Numbered from the stretch's first letter, positions 53,341-62,007 are shown. The stretch is DNA of 64,000 nucleotides from Sulfuricurvum sp. (GCA_030693335.1 JAUYAU010000017.1:1-64000), one strand, 5' to 3'. The notes: generated by a model from the sequence alone, not told the origin. Made by a program: numbers and translations.

Positions 53341-54921
53341 TTGAAGCAAAGAGTAGCTGCGTTTTTACGCGAAAAATTAAATTACGACGTTATCCTCGAG
53401 AAGCCAAGAGATCGTTCTTTTGGCCATTTCGCCACTCCTATCGCTTTTTCCCTCGCAAAAGAACTGAAACAATCCCCAATGGCCATAGCGGAACAAATAG
53501 CCTCTTCGTTTGGTGAAGATGCAATATTTACCGCCGTTGAGTCGGTCAAGGGATACATTAATTTCCGTCTCTCGGAAACGTTTTTGGATGAGTATGCTTC
53601 ATGGGCGCTGTCTCATGGTGAACAGTTTGGCAGCAGTGACAAGAAGGGCTCTATTCTTTTGGAGTTCGTCAGCGCGAATCCGACAGGTCCATTGCATATC
53701 GGACATGCGCGGGGAGCAGTTTATGGTGATACAATGCTTCGCCTGGGCCGTCACTTAGGATACGACATTACGGCTGAATATTATGTCAATGATGCGGGAA
53801 ACCAAATCGATTTATTAGGTGTTTCATTGCAGCTCGAAGGGCGTAGTTCATTGTTTGGTGAGAACGTTGAGTGGCCTGAAAAATATTATCGTGGCGAGTA
53901 TTTGAGTGATTTGGCCAAAGAAGCGGTAAGTGAGTTTGGCGAGGCTGCACTGCGTGATGAGGGCCGTCAAAAAGAGTTAGCACTGTGGGCAAAAGATAAG
54001 ATTTTAGCACTTATAGTAGAAGACTTGGCAAGTGTAAAAGTCCATTTTGACACTTTTGTCGGTGAAGCCTCTCTGTATGATGAGTGGGATCGTGTTATGG
54101 CGAAAATGGGTGAGGGTGTTTACCTCAGTGAGGGAAAAACATTTATTAAGTCTTCAGGTTTTGGCGATGACCATGATCGTGTTGTCGTACGTGAAGATGG
54201 TAGACCTACGTATCTCGCGGGAGATATTATTTATCACAATCAGAAGTTTGAACGTGGTTATGATCATTATATTAACATCTGGGGTGCAGATCATCACGGC
54301 TACATCGCGCGCGTAAATGCAGCAGTTAGTTTTTTAGGGTACAACCCGGATAAACTGGAAGTATTGCTCTCACAAATGGTGAGTCTTCTTAAAGACGGTG
54401 AGCCGTTTAAGATGTCAAAGCGTGCGGGAACGGTAATTTTAATGAGTGATGTTGTTGAAGAGATCGGATCGGATGCTCTGCGCTTTATGTTTGCATCTAA
54501 AAAGTGTGATACGGCATTGGAATTTGATATTGAAGAACTCAAGCGCCAAGACAGTTCAAATCCTGTTTATTATGTCCAATATGCTCATGCGCGTATCCAA
54601 ACGTTGATTGCAAAAAGTGAGATTAGCATGGATACGATTATGGCGGCAAAATTGCATGGCTTGGATGTAGACGCGGATGGATTGTTGTTTGAAGCGTTGT
54701 TGTTGCCGGAAATTATTGATGATGCGTTTGAATCACGTCAGGCACAAAAGCTTCCTGATTATCTCAAAGCCTTAGCCGCTAAATTGCATAAGTTTTATTA
54801 TGATACGAAGATTATCGGCAACGAAGATGAAGCGAAGCTTTTGAAGCTCCTTTTGGTTGTTGCACTTTCTCTTAAAACCGGATTTTCTCTTCTGGGAATC
54901 GAAGCCAAAGATCGAATGTAA
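53341..54921 (+). CDS. argS: Arginyl-tRNA synthetase
   Basis: A 526-aa class I synthetase. The start is TTG 53341, which gives the N-terminal LREKLNYDVILEKPRDRSFGHFATPIAFSLA as in Campylobacter ArgS. HIGH is present as PLHIGHARGA, and the KMSKS loop as FKMSKRAGT. The C-terminal anticodon-binding domain contains YYVQYAHARI. Its stop codon lies inside a perfect 11-bp hairpin. Confidence 0.96.
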   Translation: MKQRVAAFLREKLNYDVILEKPRDRSFGHFATPIAFSLAKELKQSPMAIAEQIASSFGEDAIFTAVESVKGYINFRLSETFLDEYASWALSHGEQFGSSDKKGSILLEFVSANPTGPLHIGHARGAVYGDTMLRLGRHLGYDITAEYYVNDAGNQIDLLGVSLQLEGRSSLFGENVEWPEKYYRGEYLSDLAKEAVSEFGEAALRDEGRQKELALWAKDKILALIVEDLASVKVHFDTFVGEASLYDEWDRVMAKMGEGVYLSEGKTFIKSSGFGDDHDRVVVREDGRPTYLAGDIIYHNQKFERGYDHYINIWGADHHGYIARVNAAVSFLGYNPDKLEVLLSQMVSLLKDGEPFKMSKRAGTVILMSDVVEEIGSDALRFMFASKKCDTALEFDIEELKRQDSSNPVYYVQYAHARIQTLIAKSEISMDTIMAAKLHGLDVDADGLLFEALLLPEIIDDAFESRQAQKLPDYLKALAAKLHKFYYDTKIIGNEDEAKLLKLLLVVALSLKTGFSLLGIEAKDRM

Positions 54922-54931
54922 TTCGATCTTT
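54907..54931. terminator. Perfect hairpin at the argS stop
   Basis: AAAGATCGAAT and ATTCGATCTTT form an uninterrupted 11-bp stem with a GTA loop that includes the argS TAA. It lies between argS and the convergent flagellin-like gene and can serve both strands; the T-rich end of the stem supports plus-strand termination. Confidence 0.65.
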
Positions 54932-54942
54932 CCCCCCTCAAC

Positions 54943-55641
54943 TTACCCCAATAAACGTCCAATGGATTCACGTAAAAACTGTGTCTGATGCGCTGATGCC
55001 AGCACAGATGTATCCAAGATTCTGTTACTGCTTTGGAAATCGTTGATCGCTTTTGCCATATCAGTATCGGCGATTTGGCTTTTTGCCGCAGATGTTTGTG
55101 TGATTTGATTTAGTAACGAATTAGCCTGACTGATATAGTTATTGGCAACGGCACCAAGATCGCTTTGCGCAGAGGACAATGTGTCCCTGTACGATAAAAT
55201 TGCATCTTGGTTGTCCAGTGTAAGATTTTTTGGTGAGACACTGTTATCAAGTAGAGGCTTTCCATTGTAAGAGGTCGTAGCTATAATATCCTGCATCGAT
55301 GTTTGTGTACGTTGAAATTCAGCTTGCAGTGCTTGTTGGTCCAGAGTATTTAAGCTCGCACTGTTGCTGCGAACACTTAGATCATTAAGCTTCTGAGCTG
55401 ACTCAGAAAGGCTAGAGAGTGCTCCATCAGTAATTTGGGTCATCCCTATACTGTCATTCGTATTCATTAACTCTTGAGCATAGGTGTTAATTTGACTTTC
55501 CATCTGAGAAGCAATGCTGCGTGAGGCACTGTCTTCCATACTAAGTTGCAGTCCGGCTGCAATTTTGTCCAGAGTTTTATCTCTCTTTGTGCTTTGCTCG
55601 TTCATTTGAGGAAGAGCTTGATACTGTGTATTGAGTTGCAT
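54943..55641 (-). CDS. Short flagellin-like protein
   Basis: A 232-aa protein built only from flagellin D0/D1-like segments. The N terminus (MQLNTQYQALPQMNE, then LDKIAAGLQLSMEDSASRSIASQM) parallels the N-terminal helix and LSSGLRINSAxDDAA region of flagellins. The C terminus (DTDMAKAINDFQSSNRILDTS and QFLRESIGRLLG) parallels the flagellin C-terminal D0 helix. The variable D2/D3 domain is absent. It is much shorter than typical flagellins and diverged at conserved positions, so it may be a minor filament or junction component. A sigma-54-like promoter lies 34 nt upstream. Confidence 0.8.
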   Translation of the reverse strand: MQLNTQYQALPQMNEQSTKRDKTLDKIAAGLQLSMEDSASRSIASQMESQINTYAQELMNTNDSIGMTQITDGALSSLSESAQKLNDLSVRSNSASLNTLDQQALQAEFQRTQTSMQDIIATTSYNGKPLLDNSVSPKNLTLDNQDAILSYRDTLSSAQSDLGAVANNYISQANSLLNQITQTSAAKSQIADTDMAKAINDFQSSNRILDTSVLASAHQTQFLRESIGRLLG

Positions 55642-55674
55642 GATAACTCCTTTTGGATATATCTATATAGTATA

Positions 55675-55689
55675 GCATATCACGTTCCC
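55675..55689 (-). promoter_or_regulatory. Sigma-54-like promoter of the short flagellin-like gene
   Basis: On the minus strand GGGAACGTGATATGC keeps GG-N10-GC and matches TGGCACG-N4-TTGC at most informative positions. The ATG at 55641 follows with an AAGGAG site. Confidence 0.55.
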
Positions 55690-55714
55690 TTTTAAAATTT
55701 TATAAGTCCTTAGG

Positions 55715-55720
55715 TATAAT
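55715..55720 (+). promoter_or_regulatory. -10 element of aguB
   Basis: A perfect TATAAT lies 27 nt before the aguB ATG at 55747, with a TAGGAG ribosome site. It is in the divergent gap with the flagellin-like gene. Confidence 0.6.
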
Positions 55721-55746
55721 TTTGTTAAGAAAAATAGGAGATTGGT

Positions 55747-56595
55747 ATGGTAAAAGTTGCGGCACTTCAAATGCAGATGTCTGAGGACAAAAAAGCGAAT
55801 ATTCATAAAGCTGAAATGATGGTTCGTCAAGCTGCACAAAATGGTGCTAATATCATCTTGATACCAGAATTGTTTGAGGGGTATTATTTTTGCAAAGATA
55901 TGGATCAGAAATATTTTGCATGGGCACAAGAGCGCGATGAACATCCAATGATTACCTATTTTAGTACTTTGGCAAAAGAGCTTGGAGTGGTTTTACCTTT
56001 GAGCTATTTTGAGAAAGCGGGTGAACGCTATTTTAACTCTCTTGTAATGATTGATGCAGATGGTATGGTTATGGAAAATTACCGTAAAACTCATATACCG
56101 GATGGGCCAGGATATGAGGAGAAGTTTTATTTTGAACCTGGGGATACGGGATTCAAAGTATGGAAAACAGCCTTTGGTAATGTTGGTGTCGGTATTTGCT
56201 GGGATCAGTGGTTCCCCGAAACGGCGCGCTGTTTGACACTCATGGGTGCGGATATGATTTTTTATCCAACGGCGATAGGGAGTGAACCAGAAATCGGTGT
56301 TGATTCGGCATCGCATTGGCAGCGGGTTCAAATGGGGCACAGTGCAGCGAACATCATACCGGTCATCGCTGCCAATCGTATTGGAGAGGAAGTGGGGGAG
56401 AGCTGCACGCTCACCTTTTATGGAAGTTCATTTATCACGGATCACACGGGGCTAAAAGTTGCTGAGGCTTCCAGAGATCAGGAAGAGATTTTGTACAGCG
56501 AATTTGATGTTCAGGCCAATCGTGAACATCGTCATTATTGGGGGCTCATTCGTGATCGCCGTCCTGAATGTTATGGGATAATTGTAGAAAAATAA
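55747..56595 (+). CDS. aguB: N-carbamoylputrescine amidohydrolase
   Basis: A 282-aa nitrilase-superfamily enzyme. Catalytic Glu is in LIPELFEGYYF, Lys in ENYRKTHIPDGPGY and Cys in GVGICWDQWFPE. The YYFC and DGPGYEEKFYFEPGD stretches are characteristic of AguB, which converts N-carbamoylputrescine to putrescine. No agmatine deiminase gene is adjacent in the window. Confidence 0.93.
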   Translation: MVKVAALQMQMSEDKKANIHKAEMMVRQAAQNGANIILIPELFEGYYFCKDMDQKYFAWAQERDEHPMITYFSTLAKELGVVLPLSYFEKAGERYFNSLVMIDADGMVMENYRKTHIPDGPGYEEKFYFEPGDTGFKVWKTAFGNVGVGICWDQWFPETARCLTLMGADMIFYPTAIGSEPEIGVDSASHWQRVQMGHSAANIIPVIAANRIGEEVGESCTLTFYGSSFITDHTGLKVAEASRDQEEILYSEFDVQANREHRHYWGLIRDRRPECYGIIVEK

Positions 56596-56651
56596 ATAAA
56601 CGGAATGCTTTTTGCTTTTATTGTGCAAATAATCTGACAGCGGGGGTTACC

Positions 56652-57440
56652 GTGAGAGTCGTTTTACGCAATAACGCTATCTTCGTTCAAGGGGGGTCTA
56701 GAACTCTTGAAGAGCCGTGGATGGAAGAATTCTTTGATCATCATATTCACAATACTCTCTTTTTGGACAATGGGGTTTTGGTATTAAACAATGAAGGTTC
56801 TTCGGAGCAAAAAGAAGAGTTTTTAGATACTTTAAGCGATCGTTACACAACAGCGAATGACCTAGCTAACCCTTTTTATCGCCGTTCTCTTCGAAAATGC
56901 CGCAGTGCCGCAGTACGTATCGAAATCCCTTATCGTAAAGCAGAAAAAGTGGATATTGAACTGTTCGCATTTGGTCCCAATCGTGTCAAGCTCACTTTTT
57001 TGACACCAAACCGATGGATTATGCGTTATTTAAAACAGCAATTGTCTTCTCTTGTAACCAGTCATACCTCTAACCAAATATACATCGATGTAAGTTCAAT
57101 CGCCGCAAAGGCCCGTTTAGAAAAAGCACTTAATCGACGGGAAGTACTCCACTATGTGATCAATTACAACTATGATGAAGAGTTTATGAGCAAATTGTAC
57201 GGAAACTATAAAGGATGGGGACACAGTAACGATGAAGTGGATAAAATGATTCGATACCATGCTATTTTTGATCTTCCGGTTGGAAGCAAGCTTGAGGATT
57301 TGAAAAAACGGTATCGTCAGCTTGCAAAGAGGTATCATCCGGATCGTGTTAATAGCAAAAGTCCTGAAATTATCAATAAATACACGGAAAAATTCAAACT
57401 GCTCCAAGAAGCATACGGCGCATTGCAAGCGGCTGGCTGA
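56652..57440 (+). CDS. Protein with C-terminal J domain
   Basis: A 262-aa protein from GTG 56652 (VRVVLRNNAIFVQGG), which follows a ribosome site-like GGGGG; a longer frame to 56568 overlaps aguB. The first 190 residues do not match any family I know. The C-terminal 65 residues are a J domain with the HPD motif in AKRYHPDRVN. A J domain at the C terminus is the reverse of DnaJ. It probably recruits DnaK to a client bound by the N-terminal region. Its stop directly abuts the dinB stop on the other strand. Confidence 0.82.
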   Translation: MRVVLRNNAIFVQGGSRTLEEPWMEEFFDHHIHNTLFLDNGVLVLNNEGSSEQKEEFLDTLSDRYTTANDLANPFYRRSLRKCRSAAVRIEIPYRKAEKVDIELFAFGPNRVKLTFLTPNRWIMRYLKQQLSSLVTSHTSNQIYIDVSSIAAKARLEKALNRREVLHYVINYNYDEEFMSKLYGNYKGWGHSNDEVDKMIRYHAIFDLPVGSKLEDLKKRYRQLAKRYHPDRVNSKSPEIINKYTEKFKLLQEAYGALQAAG

Positions 57441-58706
57441 TCATAGCTCACTTCCCCATTTTAAAGCATCACAACCATATTTATCGCGAATAGCACGACT
57501 TTTTTGATCGAAACTACGTGCTTTTACATCTTCTTCATAATCAATAAGGGAGAGTGTTCTGCGTGAATGAACGCTAAATGCAGAGGCACTAATACCAATA
57601 TGCGTGATGGTGCCGCTAATGTGTAAATCCGTTTTTGTAAAGAGTTCGCGACATAGCTGGCGAAAGCGCTGCTCATTGAAAAGCCTTGCTTCGCTAAGAG
57701 CACTATTGCTTTTTGGATAATGTTTATAGTAAATCGACAAGCTAAAGGTTGTTGGATTCACTTCAAGTTTACTGATAGCATAGGCGAGATGACGTGAAAG
57801 AATTGAGATCCGACGTCTAATCTCATCACGATTAACAATTGGATCAAAAGTACGTGAGATGCCGATAGATTTACGGGGTGTATTTGCCGTGAGTTCACCC
57901 AAATCATAGCCGGATATACGATCGTAGAGTGATTGTGCATAGGAGCCCCATGAAAAGACAAGGCTTTTAGCACGCAGTAAGTCTCCTAGTGTGTGAAGAT
58001 GGTATTGGACACATTGACGCTGCATAGCCGAACCAATGCCGGGAAACTTATGAACGGGTATAGAATGGACGAATGAGGAAACATTCTCATCTGCGACCGT
58101 ATAGCATCCAAAGGGTTTGGCTCTTTCGGTAGCAAGTTTGGCGATGTGCTTGGAGTTGGCAGCACCAATGGAGACGGGAAGATTTAGGTGACGTTTTATC
58201 TCGTGGCGCAGATTATCGATGAACGATGGCACCTCTTCATCGGTAATCCACCCTTTTAAATCTCCGTAAAATTCATCGATGCTGGCTTGTTCTATAAGGG
58301 GGATTCTTTCTTGTAAGAATTGATGCAATGCGTGTGAAAGACGATGATACAGCTGCATGTCAGGCCCTTTGATAATGAGGCCTGGGCAGCGCATAAGTGC
58401 TTCGCGGATACTCATACCTGTATTGATACCATAGGTGCGTGCTTCATAACTTGCAGTCGTTAAAATCCCTCGTACGCGTCCATCTGGATCGATAAATTGG
58501 TTCAAATTATCCCCAGTATAACGGTGAAAAAAGCTTCCCACAAAAGAGCCGCTGTTGTTGAGTAAGAGTTCTTGATTCGATTTTTCATGAGAAAAAATGT
58601 ACGGGTCACCTCTGCCGCCCACTCCAACGGGCTTGCCAATCAAGGAGGGATCAAGAGTACGTTGTGCTGAGACAAAAAAGCAGTCCAAATCAATGTGTAT
58701 TTTCAT
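57441..58706 (-). CDS. dinB: Y-family DNA polymerase (DinB/Pol IV type)
   Basis: A 421-aa translesion polymerase. The palm motif HIDLDCFFVSAQ has Asp6 and Asp8, and SIDEFYGD has Asp144 and Glu145. ILTTASYEARTYG is at 81-93 and the helix-hairpin-helix thumb includes IPVHKFPGIGSAMQ. A C-terminal little-finger domain follows. Between GKPVGVGG (24-31) and RGILTTASYEAR there is an insertion of about 35-40 residues compared with standard Pol IV. Only the N terminus and the little finger distinguish Pol IV from relatives. Confidence 0.87.
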   Translation of the reverse strand: MKIHIDLDCFFVSAQRTLDPSLIGKPVGVGGRGDPYIFSHEKSNQELLLNNSGSFVGSFFHRYTGDNLNQFIDPDGRVRGILTTASYEARTYGINTGMSIREALMRCPGLIIKGPDMQLYHRLSHALHQFLQERIPLIEQASIDEFYGDLKGWITDEEVPSFIDNLRHEIKRHLNLPVSIGAANSKHIAKLATERAKPFGCYTVADENVSSFVHSIPVHKFPGIGSAMQRQCVQYHLHTLGDLLRAKSLVFSWGSYAQSLYDRISGYDLGELTANTPRKSIGISRTFDPIVNRDEIRRRISILSRHLAYAISKLEVNPTTFSLSIYYKHYPKSNSALSEARLFNEQRFRQLCRELFTKTDLHISGTITHIGISASAFSVHSRRTLSLIDYEEDVKARSFDQKSRAIRDKYGCDALKWGSEL

Positions 58707-58790
58707 GATGAGAGTATAAAGCGATTTAAAACCTAAGAGACAAAATATGGCAATTCGCTACAATATGGCAAAAATTTGGGGGAAATCCAG

Positions 58791-59807
58791 ATGGAATACC
58801 GCTATATCGGACGTACAGGATTACGCGTATCACCGATTTGTATGGGGACAATGACATTTGGCTCGCAATGCGATGAAAAAGCGGCATTTGCTATTATGGA
58901 CAAAGCCTATGAATATGGCGTGAATTTTTTCGATACTGCAGAGCTTTATCCGGTTCCTCCTACTGCCGAACTGGCAGGGTTAACCGAAGAGATGGTGGGA
59001 AAATGGCTTAAAACCAAACCGCGTGAGAGTGTGATTTTAGCTACTAAAGTAGCAGGGGCGGCATCGGGATGGTTTGTACCGCCGATTCGTCATGGATATA
59101 CGGCGTGTGATCGGTTTCATATCGAACGTGCTATTGAAGGCTCTTTAAAACGACTAGGTACCGATTACATCGATTTGTATCAGATACACTGGCCCGATAT
59201 GATTGTCCCGATCGAAGAGACGTTGAGAACGATGGATACTTTGGTGCAAAGCGGAAAAGTTCGTTATATCGGTACGTCCAATGATACAGCGCGCGGGACA
59301 ATGAAATCGCTCATGGTCAGCAAATACGAAAAATTGAGCCGTTTTGAGTCGATCCAAAATAACTTTTCATTGCTTAATCGCCGTGATCTAACTGAGATCG
59401 GTGCATTATGCCGTGAAGAAAAAATTTCATTGCTTCCGTATTCCCCTTTGGGCGGGGGAGTTTTGAGTGGAAAATACAATCAGGCCATAAGCAGTCAAGG
59501 GCGTTTTAGCGATTACATCAATTCTAATAACAAGCGTCAGCGCCTAATGGCGGCACGATTTCTCAACGACAAAACGCTCGCATCGACACAGGAATATTTG
59601 CGTATCGCTTCTGTGTATGGGCTAGATCCAGTTACGATGGCGATTGCATGGAGTAAGCAGTTTGATTTTGTGGCGTCGACGATTATTGGTGCTACGACAC
59701 CAGAACAATTGGATGCTTCATTGGCCGCGATGAATGTGACGTTGAATGACGAAATACTAAAAGAACTGGATGCGGTGCATGCAAAAATACTTTATCCTAT
59801 GGGTTAG
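58791..59807 (+). CDS. Aldo/keto reductase
   Basis: A 338-aa AKR from ATG 58791, 8 nt after GGGGGA. The TIM-barrel tetrad appears as Asp in NFFDTAELYP with Tyr, Lys in ILATKVAG and His in YQIHWPD. GTSNDTARG and the C-terminal FVASTIIGATTPEQL cofactor region are typical of the Tas-like group. The substrate is unknown. The lipoprotein gene overlaps its end. Confidence 0.9.
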   Translation: MEYRYIGRTGLRVSPICMGTMTFGSQCDEKAAFAIMDKAYEYGVNFFDTAELYPVPPTAELAGLTEEMVGKWLKTKPRESVILATKVAGAASGWFVPPIRHGYTACDRFHIERAIEGSLKRLGTDYIDLYQIHWPDMIVPIEETLRTMDTLVQSGKVRYIGTSNDTARGTMKSLMVSKYEKLSRFESIQNNFSLLNRRDLTEIGALCREEKISLLPYSPLGGGVLSGKYNQAISSQGRFSDYINSNNKRQRLMAARFLNDKTLASTQEYLRIASVYGLDPVTMAIAWSKQFDFVASTIIGATTPEQLDASLAAMNVTLNDEILKELDAVHAKILYPMG

Positions 59808-60279
59808 TACCCTCATCCTCTTTCTGGGGGGATGTACCGCCAAACATTATTCGATCAGCAGCCCAAAAGTGATTACGATTAAAAGTCCTAAGCTCAAGTT
59901 TTCCGATACCGGATACATACGTTATGAAAAAGATGCCGTAGAGGTAGAGCTTTTTACAGCAGGGGTAGCGGTAGAGAAGATCTCGATTGATGACAAAGTG
60001 TGTATAAGTAGCGGATGCATGAGTGAAGAAGCATTTGTCAAAGAGTATCTGTATGAAGCCTATCCGCGTGATACGATGCGCCGTATTTTGCAAGGAGAAC
60101 CTATTTTTAATGGCGTAGGTAAAGATGAAACCTGTGGTGGAGCCCTTTTTCAATTTATCCGAAATGATGACATGGACATCATGTATCGGCGCAAGGGAAA
60201 TGAGATACTTTTCAAAGACCGTTTAAATGGATTGATGATAAAAATAAATGACATAGAGGATACGAATGAAACTAAGTGA
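59779..60279 (+). CDS. Lipoprotein of unknown function
   Basis: A 166-aa protein from ATG 59779 with a lipoprotein signal (MQKYFILWVSTLILFLGGC, Cys19 after LGG). The mature part has strands such as KFSDTGYIRYEKDAVEVELFTAG and a Cys pair in CISSGC. I recognise no known family. It overlaps the aldo/keto reductase by 29 nt and the aminotransferase by 14 nt, so the three form one operon. Outer membrane attachment is probable. Confidence 0.75.
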   Translation: MQKYFILWVSTLILFLGGCTAKHYSISSPKVITIKSPKLKFSDTGYIRYEKDAVEVELFTAGVAVEKISIDDKVCISSGCMSEEAFVKEYLYEAYPRDTMRRILQGEPIFNGVGKDETCGGALFQFIRNDDMDIMYRRKGNEILFKDRLNGLMIKINDIEDTNETK

Positions 60280-61411
60280 TCGAAGTACAACCATTGCACA
60301 ATCGGAAATTCGTTCTATGACGAGAGCCTGCAATGCTCTTAATGGAATCAATATGGCACAGGGAGTCTGTGATTTGGAAGTCCCAAGTGTGGTGATCGAT
60401 GCTGCGAAGAGGGCGATGGATGAGGGGATTAATATTTATACCCCTACGGAAGGATTACCCGTATTGCGCCAGGCCATTGCCTCTAAAATGAAACGCTTTT
60501 ATGACGTTGCAATCGATGCGAATCAGGTATTGGTCAGTGATGGAGCTACGGGAGCTTTTTATACCGCGTGCATGGCATTGCTAAATCCGGGTGATGAGGT
60601 TATATTGTTTGAACCGTATTACGGTTACCATCGTTCAACTCTCCTGTCTATCGGGGCAGTCCCTAAATTCATTCGGCTTGAAGCACCTCATTGGGAATTA
60701 GATATGAACGCGCTTCAAGCAGTTGTGACTGAAAAAACACGAGCTATGATGATCTGTAATCCTGCTAATCCCAGCGGAAAAGTGTATACGCGAGACGAAT
60801 TAGAACAAATTGGGGAGTTTGCGCAAAAATACGATTTGATTGTTTTTGCTGATGAGATGTATGAGCACTTTTTGTACGATGGAATTAAGCACATTACAGC
60901 ATTGAGTGTTGAGAGTTTGAGGGATCGATGTGTGGTACTTTCGGGATTTTCAAAAGTGTTTAGTATCACGGGTTGGCGCTTAGGATATGCGATCGCGCCC
61001 TCTAAAGTGATTGAAGTCATGGCGCAGTTTAATGATCTTATTTACGTTTGTGCCGCAGCACCCTTGCAAATGGGTGCTGCACACGGGCTTGAGAAATTAG
61101 AGGATGATTATTATGCCGAACTGTCCCGTATTCATCAAGTCAAGAGGGATATTTTTTGTGATGCGTTAAGAAGCGTTGGCTTAACTCCCAGTGTTCCAAG
61201 CGGGGCCTATTATGTCATGACCGATGTGAGTCGTATTGAGGGCAATGATGATTTTGACAAAGCGATGAACATCCTTGAGCAAACAGGAGTCGCTTCAGTT
61301 CCGGGCCGAGCGTTTTATCATGATGATGCAGGTGCTAACATGGTGCGCTTTTGCTATTCTAAACCGCTAGAGGTACTTGAAGAAGCGGCGCAGAGAATTC
61401 GTCGACTGTGA
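60266..61411 (+). CDS. Class I/II aminotransferase
   Basis: A 381-aa fold-type I PLP aminotransferase of the AspC/kynurenine-aminotransferase group. ALNGINMAQGVCD and DGATGAFYTACMAL are present, as are NPANPSGKVYT, VFADEMYEHF and the PLP lysine in SGFSKVFSITGWRLGY. FCYSKP at the C-terminal end is the substrate carboxylate site region. The specific substrate is not determined. Confidence 0.92.
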   Translation: MKLSDRSTTIAQSEIRSMTRACNALNGINMAQGVCDLEVPSVVIDAAKRAMDEGINIYTPTEGLPVLRQAIASKMKRFYDVAIDANQVLVSDGATGAFYTACMALLNPGDEVILFEPYYGYHRSTLLSIGAVPKFIRLEAPHWELDMNALQAVVTEKTRAMMICNPANPSGKVYTRDELEQIGEFAQKYDLIVFADEMYEHFLYDGIKHITALSVESLRDRCVVLSGFSKVFSITGWRLGYAIAPSKVIEVMAQFNDLIYVCAAAPLQMGAAHGLEKLEDDYYAELSRIHQVKRDIFCDALRSVGLTPSVPSGAYYVMTDVSRIEGNDDFDKAMNILEQTGVASVPGRAFYHDDAGANMVRFCYSKPLEVLEEAAQRIRRL

Positions 61412-61417
61412 TATAAT
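61412..61417 (+). promoter_or_regulatory. Possible -10 element of the DUF4258/MqsA pair
   Basis: A TATAAT starts 1 nt after the aminotransferase stop and lies 37 nt before the TTG start of the DUF4258 gene. There is no clear -35. Confidence 0.4.
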
Positions 61418-61453
61418 AACAATACTTGCGTAAGACTCAGAAAAGGAACGATA

Positions 61454-61726
61454 TTGAACTTCATTTACAGAACACATGCTATCGAAAGGATGTTTCAAAG
61501 GGATGTAAACGGAGAAGATGTTGAGCATATAGTCAAAACGGGCGAGATTATAGAGACTTATCCTGATGATTATCCGTATCCTTCTTTTTTAGTTTTAGGA
61601 TATTTTGGGAATAGACCGCTTCATGTAGTCTATGCAAAAGATGAGGATGATTCTGTTATCGTGATAACTGTTTATGAGCCGACACTTGAAAAATGGTTTG
61701 ACGATTTGAAAACGAGGAGAAAATAG
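61454..61726 (+). CDS. DUF4258 protein, candidate toxin
   Basis: A 90-aa protein starting at TTG 61454 after AAAAGGAACG. RTHAIERMFQRDVNGEDVEHIVKTGEIIE and PLHVVYAKDEDDSVIVITVYEP match the DUF4258 family, which is RelE-like in size and is often encoded beside MqsA-type antitoxins. The last two nt gap to the antitoxin gene supports pairing. Toxicity is not shown by the sequence. Confidence 0.8.
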   Translation: MNFIYRTHAIERMFQRDVNGEDVEHIVKTGEIIETYPDDYPYPSFLVLGYFGNRPLHVVYAKDEDDSVIVITVYEPTLEKWFDDLKTRRK

Positions 61727-61728
61727 CG

Positions 61729-61959
61729 ATGAAATGTGTAATTTGTAAATATGGCGATACGCAGCAGGGCTTTACGACAGTTACGTTGGAGAAAAATGGT
61801 GCGACGATTATTTTTAAACATGTTCCTGCGCATGTATGCGATAATTGCGGTGAAAAATACGTTGATGGCGAAGTGACTTCGGATGTTTTGAAAAAAGCGC
61901 AGGAGATCGTGAGTAACGGTGTTCAAATCGATATTCGCGAATATCAAAGCGCAGCGTAA
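61729..61959 (+). CDS. MqsA-type antitoxin with CXXC zinc ribbon
   Basis: A 76-aa protein with two CXXC pairs (CVICKYG and CDNCGEKY), the N-terminal zinc ribbon of MqsA/YgiT antitoxins, and a helical C terminus (SDVLKKAQEIVSNG). Its start is 2 nt after the DUF4258 stop. It lacks the C-terminal Cro/HTH domain of E. coli MqsA, so it probably neutralises the partner but may not bind DNA alone. Confidence 0.82.
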   Translation: MKCVICKYGDTQQGFTTVTLEKNGATIIFKHVPAHVCDNCGEKYVDGEVTSDVLKKAQEIVSNGVQIDIREYQSAA

Positions 61960-61980
61960 ATCCTCCGTCATTCCCCCATT

Positions 61981-62007
61981 GGATAGAGAATCCATATATC
62001 TCTATCC
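61981..62007. repeat. Inverted repeat with degenerate intergenic-repeat flank
   Basis: GGATAGAG and CTCTATCC form an 8-bp stem with an 11-nt loop. The flank CGTCATTCCC upstream and GAATCCAT in the loop resemble a decayed copy of the common CGTCATTCCCG...GGAATCC intergenic repeat. It lies between the antitoxin gene and nfo and may also terminate the former. Confidence 0.45.
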
